Shown: one piece after another, positions 8,597 to 15,177 of the stretch
Numbering within the stretch: position 1 is the stretch's first letter
How the letters are laid out: each line of letters starts with the position of its first letter
From: Gryganskiella cystojenkinii
Taxonomy: Eukaryota; Mortierellomycota; Mortierellomycetes; Mortierellales; Mortierellaceae
Direction: 5' to 3'
Length of the DNA: 15,177 bases
Assembly (NCBI GenBank): GCA_015852425.1
Contig: JAAAIG010000900.1
Span: 1-15,177, forward strand
The notes under the pieces: generated by a model
Told to the model about the DNA's origin: nothing
The model's database searches: none
Seen by the model: only the letters and a program-made list of their open reading frames with translations
Position numbers and translations under genes: made by a program

Positions 8597-9122
8597 TCAA
8601 CGCTCATTTTCAAAGGGTCTGGTGCGGCTTCTTTTGATCATTAAAAAGACGCGGGTTCCTGGTGGGAAAATCAGCAGTGAATACACATGTTCACACTCCC
8701 CTTCGGTCGTTACAAAAGCCCTAGTCGTCAAGAGAGCTGGCATGTTAACGATTCTGTAGTCAGCCGTGAAGTCACCCAAAAATAAAGGTAACCATTACTG
8801 TCGCCGGTTAACAAACGAACGCGCTGTTTGTTTTTGGGGTTACCGTTCCTTAAATCATCCTTTATAGTTTTTACGGTCTACCTGATGGTACTGTACACAT
8901 GAGCCAAACTTCCTTTCGCAGCCTCGCCCGTTCTTTTCTTGTGACACTATCCCTATACAAATTGCCGTATCTGGCTAAGCCCAGTGAGTCGCATAACTCC
9001 TGAATTGTTCTCGGTAAATGCTGGTAAAGCGCATCCAGATTGCGAGCAGTGTCTCTTTGAATGTCCTGGTACTTATCAAGAGTCGTGGAGTCAGAGGGAT
9101 TGCTGCCAGCATATCCACTCAT
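8597..9122 (-). CDS. Candidate small two-exon gene of unknown family (left copy of duplicated pair)
   Basis: Proposed exon 1 is 9122–8899 and exon 2 is 8753–8597, giving 126 aa. Exon 1 encodes a hydrophilic, mostly helical-looking protein (LDKYQDIQRDTARNLDALYQ; TRKERARLRKEVW); exon 2 encodes VNMPALLTTRAFVTT and HVYSLLIFPPGTRVFLM. The donor would be GTGTAC and the acceptor CTACAG. These are weak signals, but a diverged copy at 9518–10112 reads straight across the same join: in both, exactly eight residues separate ARL from VNMP. That supports the splice. No signal peptide or known domain is seen. The ATG lies only 69 bp from the divergent ATG of the decayed secreted-peptide gene, so they probably shared a promoter. 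It could also be decaying; I cannot show expression. Confidence 0.45.
8787..8844. repeat. Nested inverted repeat within the proposed intron
   Basis: Outer arms GGTAACC (8787–8793) and GGTTACC (8838–8844) enclose inner arms AACAAAC (8810–8816) and GTTTGTT (8826–8832) around a nine-base loop. It sits inside the proposed intron of the minus-strand gene. It could be a tiny transposon relic or chance. Confidence 0.5.
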
Positions 9123-9191
9123 TTTCTCCTACACTCACAACACGAACAAAACTCTCAAGCATATCTGAAATAACAATTTATATTAGAAATC

Positions 9192-9470
9192 ATGAAGTTC
9201 GCCTCCGCACTATCTTCGTCGTTCTTGCCACTGTCATGACGGCAACTCGAGCTGCGCCTGTTCCTGCTCTTGCTCCTCTCATGCCGAGAGCGTCGACACA
9301 ACCGCAGCTCTTCCCAGCCCGGGGCTGCTGTGGCCAATTGCCAGATTCAGTATGCTCTTCCGATTAATTATGTCTGCAGTAAGAGGCTCGGTCTTCAGCA
9401 GGCTCTAGCTCAGCCAAGCGCGTGCAGACATGAAAATCCAAGTGCTCGATTAATAAGTATAATAAGTTAG
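9192..9470 (+). pseudogene. Frameshifted paralogue of the small secreted cysteine-rich protein
   Basis: It begins with an ATG and MKFAS, matching MKFAA of the intact gene at 10218. Signal-peptide sequence then continues in another frame (FVVLATVMTATRAAPVPA), after the loss of about one base near 9209–9216. A second shift near 9328–9333, apparently one extra base relative to the intact copy, returns to a frame reading VANCQIQYALPINYVCSKRL, which aligns with LANCQVQYAVHVNDVCNKRT. The cysteine corresponding to residue 70 is replaced by Ala, and the normal C-terminal CX3C end is gone. Two frameshifts and lost cysteines mark it as a dead copy. An AATAAA at 9527 remains downstream. Confidence 0.85.
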
Positions 9471-9526
9471 TGAAAGACGAATGATGGTGTCTTTGAAGTA
9501 ACGATACCCTCGTTCAGTTATACATG

Positions 9527-9532
9527 AATAAA
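9527..9532 (+). promoter_or_regulatory. AATAAA downstream of the decayed secreted-protein copy
   Basis: Exact AATAAA on the plus strand, about 60 bp after the last stop of the frameshifted copy; a leftover poly(A) signal is plausible. Confidence 0.35.
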
Positions 9533-9835
9533 ATGCGGAGAAAGAATAATGAAGAGCAATGGTCTTCCTTTATTATTACGTAAAGGATATAAGGATATAG
9601 GACTTCGTTCTCGAGGAGGGGAGATTACAATTGAAAAGACTCTTTGTCCATGATCAGCAAAATTGCCTATATCCTCGTGACACTTTACTATATCGCGAGC
9701 TGTGGCACAGTGAACGAGACCTGGCATGTTAACCTCAATCCCGAAGTATGTCCTAGACAGCCTCGCGTTGATGGTAGTTTCTCACTCCCAAGCCCCTGGC
9801 TTTAAATTAATTCGCAAAAGCTTAAAGCTTGTATT

Positions 9836-9952
9836 TCGCAGCCCCATCCTTTCATCTCTTTCTGGTTACCAGACATCAGCCCGACGTTTTATCGAAAGAG
9901 TCAATAGAGAAGTATCTCTTCGGCCCTTAGGTATGTCCAAGCCCCATCCTTT
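9836..9952. repeat. Direct repeat AGCCCCATCCTTT, about 100 bp apart
   Basis: The 13-base string occurs at about 9839–9851 and again at about 9940–9952. It lies within the decayed minus-strand gene and suggests a local partial duplication. Confidence 0.6.
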
Positions 9953-10083
9953 GAGCAATCGTTCTCTGTTCAACAGTAAACAGTTTTGCCACTCAGAGCT
10001 ATGATCTACAGTCCAGACACTGCCCAAACGCGTTTTCCTGGTCCGACACTCAACAGTGACGACTCGTCACACCGGGGTTCAAG

Positions 10084-10091
10084 TATAAATA
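10084..10091 (+). promoter_or_regulatory. TATA box TATAAATA of the secreted-protein gene
   Basis: A consensus TATA box 127 bases before the ATG at 10218, followed by a CA/CT-rich leader typical of highly transcribed fungal genes. The decayed paralogue has no comparable TATA box at the matching position. Confidence 0.65.
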
Positions 10092-10217
10092 CCGCCGACA
10101 TGTCCCTCGCATTTTTATTTCTTTACTCAACAACACTCACCTCTCGTAAAGTAATCTTCAAGCCTTCAAGTGCCTCTCCAAATCACACAAAATATCTTCA
10201 AGCCCTACCTTATAACC

Positions 10218-10475
10218 ATGAAGTTCGCCGCCACTGCCTCTACCCTCCTCGTCGTCCTCGCTGTTGCCATGACCATGAGCCAAGCTGCTCCTGCTCCTGC
10301 AGAGGCCATGGACGCAACAGCCGCTGGATTCCCCAACCCCGGTTGTTTGGCCAACTGCCAGGTCCAATACGCAGTTCACGTCAACGATGTCTGCAACAAG
10401 AGGACCGGGGTTCAGAAAACTCTTTGTATCTCCGGCGCCAAGATAGCCTTGAACGGCTGCAAGACCAAGTGCTAG
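10218..10475 (+). CDS. Small secreted six-cysteine protein
   Basis: A single-exon gene for 85 aa. Residues 1–23 form a classic signal peptide (Lys2, hydrophobic STLLVVLAVAMTM, then SQA-AP). A short Ala/Pro-rich pro-region (about 24–40) follows. The last 43 residues hold six cysteines at 43, 47, 59, 70, 81 and 85, spaced CX3C–X11–C–X10–C–X10–CX3C, an even and nearly symmetric pattern that suggests three disulfides in a compact fold. The start is the ATG in the context ACCATGAAG, where the signal peptide begins. A good TATA box, a CT-rich leader and AATAAA at 10579 point to a live, probably strong gene. I do not recognise the family. Small secreted cysteine-rich proteins act in surface, antimicrobial or host-interaction roles in other fungi; the role here is unknown. 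A decayed paralogue lies 1 kb upstream. Confidence 0.88.
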   Translation: MKFAATASTLLVVLAVAMTMSQAAPAPAEAMDATAAGFPNPGCLANCQVQYAVHVNDVCNKRTGVQKTLCISGAKIALNGCKTKC

Positions 10476-10578
10476 GTCAACTCGAGCACTGTAACAGGGG
10501 GCGAGCAGAGAAGGTGCCTTTCAATGCAGAGGAATCCAACCACATGCAGCCATGAAGCAATAACAAAAAGGGAGCAGT

Positions 10579-10584
10579 AATAAA
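10579..10584 (+). promoter_or_regulatory. AATAAA poly(A) signal of the secreted-protein gene
   Basis: Exact AATAAA about 104 bases past the TAG at 10473–10475 and only about 36 bases before the stop codon of the convergent kelch gene. Confidence 0.55.
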
Positions 10585-10611
10585 TGAACAAAAGTTGTTC
10601 GATCGATCTAT

Positions 10612-10617
10612 TTTAAT
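10612..10617 (-). promoter_or_regulatory. ATTAAA, possible poly(A) signal of the kelch gene
   Basis: The minus-strand ATTAAA variant lies just after the TAA stop (10623–10621). It would give a very short 3' UTR, so a downstream site inside the convergent gene's 3' region is also possible. Confidence 0.3.
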
Positions 10618-10620
10618 ATT

Positions 10621-13600
10621 TTACAAGTTTTCGCCATAGTTAAGGAACCCTGGCATGTCCTGGCTCAATTCCAAGATGCTGTTCCGGACACCGCTAGATG
10701 GGCTTGGAGCCTCGCCATGGGTGCCTGCGCTCTGATTACTGCTGCCGGCAGCAATATTATTCTTGGGTGAGAGGTTGCAGTTGACATGCTTTGGTGGTGG
10801 AGGCATTCTGAGGATCACAGGAGGTTTAGATGCTGACTGTTGCTGCTGACCACTCTGAATAGTTGCCAATCGACTTTCCCGCTTGGCTGCCGATGCAGGT
10901 TTGCTGTAGCTTGGGTTCAAAGTCGAAGATGGTCTCCGTGCCTTGTTCGCGGGTGGTAGAGGTTGGTAATACAGGTCGTTGGAGAAACTTGAGAAATCAA
11001 TTCCAAGTCCGTCTGCTGTCTCACTGGTCAGGCGATCACTTAGTGGTTCCGAACTAGGGACCACGATCCTGGATCCTCGTTGCTGTGTCACGACCTTGGC
11101 CAAGGTCGGTTTCGTGACCTTGTTGGTGATGATAGGCAAAACCTTGGTCACAAATGCTTCACTGGAATCATGGCCACTAGCGCCTGCAGACAAGGATGAT
11201 TGGCTATCCTGACTGTTTCGAAACGACCGTCGCTGCTGGCGAGCAGCTAGCGCGGTCGAAATTCGTTGACTGCTCCCTCCTTGTCCTGAGAATGGTCGTT
11301 GACGATTTGAGTGAGACGAGTCTTCGGTGTTACTGTCACTGGTGTTGCTGCCTCCATATGTAGACATACGTTTCTGATGCTGAGATGTTGATCCAGATCC
11401 CGTACCGTGACTCTGGATAAGACTGGAGCGACCATTACCACCGTACAAAGAAGCGTTCCTGACTGTGAGGTTGGATCGCTGTTGGGAAAGTGGATCAAAT
11501 ATGCTAGCGGATCAAGAAAAAAAAGAGCCATGATTAGTAACTATATAACTATACATAATAACGAAAAAATAGAAGCCACCATGGTACTGCTCTTACCCAG
11601 ACTCTGGCCGAGTTGAAAGATCCAGCGGCTCAAATCCGACCCATTGCATGGAGTTGACGGACCGTCGATGGCGCTCGTCATCTCCCTCGCGACTTGAAAG
11701 TGACCCTCCTGGAGAAGTTGTATCCCATCCGCTCGTATTGGAGTATCCTCCTTGACTTTGACGTTGACTAGCAAGCGTATTCTCGACGAGTTGACGATGT
11801 GCCTGGGGGATGGCGCCTCGACTGAATCTCGGATTCGGAGGTGCAAGATCGCTCGACACGCGCACAGGTCCCACCCAAGGGGATAGTGTTGATGATTCCG
11901 ACGCCAACGAGACCGTCATTGACAAGTCATCGTCCTCTGGGTCGTCGAGATAAAGATCCTGGCTGTTGTAATAGGCAGCCGAAGTCGCTCCTGCTCCGGC
12001 GCCGTTGACGGATCCCGTGGCTGCTGAACCTTGCCGCCCGCTGTACTGGGAGGATCCATTGCTGTTATTCTTTGTTAACCTCGAAGGTGTCACTGATGAT
12101 GCGGCGGAGGACGAAAAGTATCCATGGGCGCTTCCATTGTCGTTCAGTGTGGTTCCACTGGATGTATAGGGATCGGAGGACTTTGACCGGGGCTTTGGCA
12201 ACCCTGCAGATATCCTTGACTTTTTCCTCGAGATTTGGGTATCCTCTGGCTGGATCAATGAAGTCGTGCTTTTGAAGGGTCCTACGGCCATCTCCTCCGA
12301 AGGCGATAACGGGTATACATCGGACTTGTCCCGAGACAAGGTCATGGGTGTGTGCTGAGGTGAGGCATCTTCCCCGACATAGATACTAGTCCGGCCTTCG
12401 TTACGTTCTTTTTCGTTGCGCTTGAGTCCACTCCAGATGTAATAGGCAACACAGGCCCCGAGAGCAGCGACTCCGGCCATGATGCCTGCAATAATAGGCG
12501 CAACGCCGACATTGTTCTTGTTGGAGGAAGCTGCAGCGGCCATATTTGCCACGGCTTTTGCATAGGAGCTCATGAATGTCGTATTGTCAATCCAGGCGTT
12601 GGCAGTCATGTCAAAGAAGAAAGGCGTCGAGGGTGCCATTACCGTCGATCCTGGTACAGTGCCTGGAATGACGCCTCCAAAGACGACCATGAATCCTGCA
12701 GAGGTTGTGCCGACGGTGACAGCTGCGTGCTCTGCTCTCTTACTTGGTACGCTGCTGTTTCCGACGGTTGCGGCTTGAGCGAGTTTGGTGATAAGGAGTA
12801 TCGGTAAGTGAGATGCATCAAGCTGATAGACATCCGGATAAAACGTCCCGTTCAAGTCCCTTCCTCCAAACAGATAAAGCCGGCCGTCACCCATAGGACT
12901 AGCGACCATAGTGAATCCGGTCCTGCCGCCGATGATCGCATCCGCAGGGTTGGCCCACTGGATTTGTACATGCGCAAAGGCTGAGGTTGAGGTGGTGAAG
13001 AAGACACAGTCTGAGTCCAGCGGAGCTGAGATTGTGCTGTTACCGTAACATGTCAAAACCTTGTCTTGGCCAACTCTGGCGGAGACATGGCCAGAACGAG
13101 AGAGTCCCCCTGTGCGGTTCGTCCAGGTCTTTGCAGTGAGATCGTATGAGAGTGTGTCGATGACAGCTGCAGAGGCAGTTGCAGAAGAGTCTCGGAGTTG
13201 ACGACCTCCCAAGATCAAGAGAGTATTTCCAAATTGAACTAGGCTCTGACCAATCCTGCCTTCTACGACGGCGCCTCCTGGCGACATTGTTATTTCAGTT
13301 TCCTTACCCCCTGCTTTTGAGGGAGTGACATCGCCCGTCGTCGGGTCCAGCCATTGGAGAACCTCTCCTGGGTTTGTAGCCGTGGTTTGTCCAAAAGCGA
13401 TCGCAATTTTGTTGTTGGTGCTGTTGTCGGCCATGGTACCGGTTGAAGGAGAGAAAGTGAGGGTGCGATTCGAGCTGGCACTGTGGTGATATATGGCCAG
13501 GGTGGTAGAGGTCTCTGTGAAGGTGAGCTGAGTCAGATCCAAGGACGAGAGAGTCTTCATGGGGTTGCCATCTGTTGAGAAACCACCAACAAAGTGGACA

Positions 13601-13740
13601 GTGTCTTTGATGAGCGTTGCAGTATGACCTCGCCTAGGGACGGAGACTGTTGAAGTAGGCGCGGCGCAGGCGATGGGGCGCAAGACAGCAAAGAGTGCAA
13701 AGAGCAGGAGGATGAGAGAAGGAGAGGCGAGAGGGGGCAT
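10621..13740 (-). CDS. Type I membrane protein with kelch-type ectodomain and long cytoplasmic tail, two exons
   Basis: Exon 1 is 13740–11597 and exon 2 is 11503–10621. The intron (11596–11504) starts GTAAGA, ends GCTAG and has an ACTAAT branch site; phase 2 closes to 1008 aa. Residues 1–26 are a signal peptide (LILLLFALFAVL, then ACA-AP). The ectodomain (about 27–405) shows kelch/galactose-oxidase-type repeats: RRGHTATLIKDTVHFVGG, GRIGQSLVQFGNTLLILGGR, RSGHVSARVGQDKVLTCYG, GDGRLYLFGGRD…YPDVYQLD, and KRAEHAAVTV…FMVVFGG; these should build a beta-propeller. Several NxS/T sites are present. One membrane span lies near 410–435 (APIIAGIMAGVAALGACVAY), followed by a basic stop-transfer. The tail of about 570 aa is Ser-rich with no domain I recognise. 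Surface sensing or polarity scaffolding is possible but unproved. The start is chosen for the signal peptide; an in-frame ATG at 13992 would add 84 residues. Confidence 0.88.
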
Positions 13741-14012
13741 GGCTGGAGACAGTGAGTTGTGGCGAAGGTGGGGTTGGTGCTGTTGCCGTGGTTTTTGTTT
13801 TTGTACTTGTGGTAGTAGTGGTTGTTGTTGAAGTGTTTGAGTCGGTTTTGAGTTGATTGCCCCTGGGCCTGTTCCTGGATTTGTTCCTGAACAGACTCGT
13901 GAACGCTTTGTGTGTCTCTGTCGTAACCGTGGCGGTAGGCGCTTCTCTGCTGAGGAATCCAGAGGTGGAGGGGGATGGCTCGAGAGGGCCATCCGAGGGA
14001 GAATCGTAATGA

Positions 14013-14022
14013 TCAATATATA
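14013..14022 (-). promoter_or_regulatory. TATA-like element upstream of the kelch gene
   Basis: CTATATATTG on the minus strand, about 273 bases before the ATG at 13740. If used, transcription would start near 13990, close to or past the upstream ATG at 13992, favouring the downstream start. Confidence 0.35.
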
Positions 14023-14268
14023 GAGATGAAGAATGCAAAGGGCCGAAATGGATGTTTGTTTGTGATAGAGAAAGAGTGATAGACGAGCAAGAGAGCGAAG
14101 AGGGAGGATGAAACGAAAAGGAAAAGGCAGGAATATTCTGCGGGGGAGGGGGAAGGCCAAGGGGGAGCAAAAGGATGGTTGTCGAGGATCGAGGGAGGAT
14201 GATGATAATGCGGCAGTTTAAATGAAGAAAAAAAAAGGAATCAAATGGGACTACGGGGAACAAGACAA

Positions 14269-14300
14269 GATGATGATGATGTTATTAACGATGATGATGG
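14269..14300. repeat. Interrupted GAT trinucleotide microsatellite
   Basis: Four GAT units, a short interruption (GTTATTAAC), then three more GAT units. Simple repeat; no other role visible. Confidence 0.75.
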
Positions 14301-15046
14301 AACCCAAAAAGGCCTAGTTTTATTGTCAGTCGTCTCGTTCCTGGCTTTCCACCAAACGATTCTTAGCCAATGCATTTAAAAAAAATTAACCGTTGGCGCG
14401 CATCAAAAATGATTTTTTTTTTTTAATTTCCCAGGGGAAATTGAACGTCGGAGGAAGGCGACTCGTGGAGAAGAGGGAGACAAACAGGAGAGATGAGATG
14501 AGAAGGATGGCTATTATCGCCGCAACTAGCAGCTTTTTTTGCTCGTTGTGGCCTTACGAAGCGTATCTCTTGTTGATCGATTGCTTTTTTGCTTCTCGTT
14601 CCCGCCAAAGAATTGATAACGCGCGATCATGTCCTTCAGAAATAAAGACATGGAAACAAACAAAAAAACAAGATATACCGACGCTGGAGAAGGGTGAAAC
14701 GAGTAGCCGCTGCTCTTTTTCTATTGAACGTACCTTCTGCCCTTCCCAAACCCTGCTGGCCTGGTCTGACGGTAAAAGAAACATGATTTTCGCTTTTGTC
14801 CTTGCACTCCTCGAATAATGTCAAGCACAGCTGGTCAGTTCACTGATACTGTCGGCGGAAAAAAAACTCAAGACTTCGCTTTGGGAAGGGATGTTCTCTT
14901 TTTTTTATTGAGGGACTCTCCCATCCCCATTCCCTCTGCTCTACCCCATGTCTCACGCCTATGTACATCTATTTGTCGAGTCCACGTTTGAGTGTGTTTG
15001 TAGATTGTATGTTTCTCTCATTTTCACGGATTCTTGTGGCTGTCGT
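14301..15046. other. Intergenic DNA, no gene seen
   Basis: No frame on either strand shows a domain, signal peptide or convincing splice pattern. The stretch has many T and A runs and one perfect palindrome at 14425–14442. It is probably the upstream regulatory region of the kelch gene and perhaps of a plus-strand gene beginning at the window end. Confidence 0.5.
14425..14442. promoter_or_regulatory. Perfect palindrome AATTTCCC-AG-GGGAAATT
   Basis: Eight-base arms around a two-base centre, next to a T12 run. The symmetric form is what a dimeric transcription factor would bind. No factor is identified and the role is inference. Confidence 0.4.
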
Positions 15047-15093
15047 GGTTTGGGCCGCCACCCTTTAAGGGTGTGTTGCGAGTGTCCCAAACC
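15047..15093. promoter_or_regulatory. Nested inverted repeats upstream of the window end
   Basis: Outer arms GGTTTGGG (15047–15054) and CCCAAACC (15086–15093); inner arms CACCCTT (15059–15065) and AAGGGTG (15067–15073) with one central base. The structure is 34 bases before a possible ATG at 15127. A regulatory role is inference. Confidence 0.4.
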
Positions 15094-15126
15094 GTCTACC
15101 ATAAAGATTGTCGTTCTGCACTTTGG

Positions 15127-15177
15127 ATGAAATTCGCCTCCCTTTTGCGAATAATTCCTCTGTGCAGGTAAGAGAAG
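15127..15177 (+). CDS. Possible first exon of a gene running off the window
   Basis: An ATG at 15127 opens a short frame (MKFASLLRIIPLC) that reaches a strong donor, CAG|GTAAGAG, at 15167/15168. The short basic-hydrophobic N terminus could be a signal or mitochondrial presequence. Only 41 exon bases are visible, so this rests on the donor and the start alone. Confidence 0.2.

Larger units (their letters stand above)
9518..10112 (-). pseudogene. Decayed right-hand copy of the minus-strand unknown gene
   Basis: Read on the minus strand from an ATG at 10112–10110. The leader GTGAGTGT just upstream matches the leader of the left copy (before 9122). The body shows scattered homology: RTIAQRMGLGHT resembles RTIQELCDSLGLARY of the left copy, then NARLSRTYFGIEVNMPGLVH resembles RARLRKEVWLI-IVNMPALL, and RVFSIVISPPRER resembles HVYSLLIFPPGTR. 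The exact 13-base string GTTAACATGCCAG is shared. Stops interrupt it early (after about 20 codons), after MGLGHT, and before the NARL segment, and the frame changes. The left copy's intron is missing here. Only the last part (about 9527–9780) is still open. Homology was judged by eye. Confidence 0.6.
13741..14300. other. Upstream region of the kelch gene with an open in-frame leader
   Basis: The kelch reading frame stays open upstream of the chosen ATG as far as 14160, with ATGs at 13992 and 14160. The extra sequence is basic, Gln/Pro-rich and low-complexity, and would put the signal peptide inside the protein. I therefore read it as 5' leader. A TATA-like CTATATATTG lies at 14022–14013 on the minus strand, and GAT-type repeats close the region. 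Confidence 0.5.

Noticed and set aside
14393..14818. Plus-strand frame of 141 codons
   Set aside because: Starts in a poly-T stretch (FFF), has no domain or signals, and looks like chance opening.

Overview
The window looks like nuclear DNA of a filamentous or early-diverging fungus. Evidence: protein genes are broken by short GT-AG introns of about 90–135 bp with CTAAC/CTAAT-type branch sites, AATAAA signals lie behind stop codons, there is a eukaryotic tRNA-Leu with a long variable arm, and low-complexity proteins rich in Gln, Ser, Pro or His are common. The SAM–RA–SH3 adaptor and the decayed RNase H-bearing LINE remind me of Mortierella-like Mucoromycota. That placement is inference from pattern recognition, not a database match.

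Layout. (1) 254–2916 (−): a nine-exon gene for a Ste50/Ubc2-type MAPK adaptor (SAM, short coiled coil, RA, two SH3 domains; 591 aa as spliced by eye). (2) 3499–5545 (−): a two-exon gene for a 638-aa Gln/His/Pro-rich protein of unknown function. (3) 6174–6255 (+): intronless tRNA-Leu(CAA). (4) 6691–8183 (+): decayed non-LTR retrotransposon sequence (RNase H, then a C-terminal Cys motif region), followed by a decayed RS-rich/acidic coding stretch. (5) 8597–10475: two copies of a divergent gene pair, each with a minus-strand gene of unknown family beside a plus-strand small secreted cysteine-rich protein. The copies have decayed reciprocally: in the left copy the secreted-protein gene is broken and the unknown gene still open; in the right copy the secreted-protein gene is intact and the unknown gene broken. 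(6) 10621–13740 (−): a two-exon gene for a type I membrane protein with a kelch-type ectodomain, one membrane span and a long disordered cytoplasmic tail. (7) 13741–15177: upstream and intergenic DNA with inverted repeats, and perhaps the first exon of a plus-strand gene at the very end.

The genes form no operon. The adaptor is the one whose pathway is clear: Ste11-type MAPKKK signalling under Cdc42/Ras-type GTPases. The kelch membrane protein, the secreted peptide and the adaptor are all plausible in surface sensing or secretion, but nothing here shows that they act together. The most novel region is the duplicated divergent pair.
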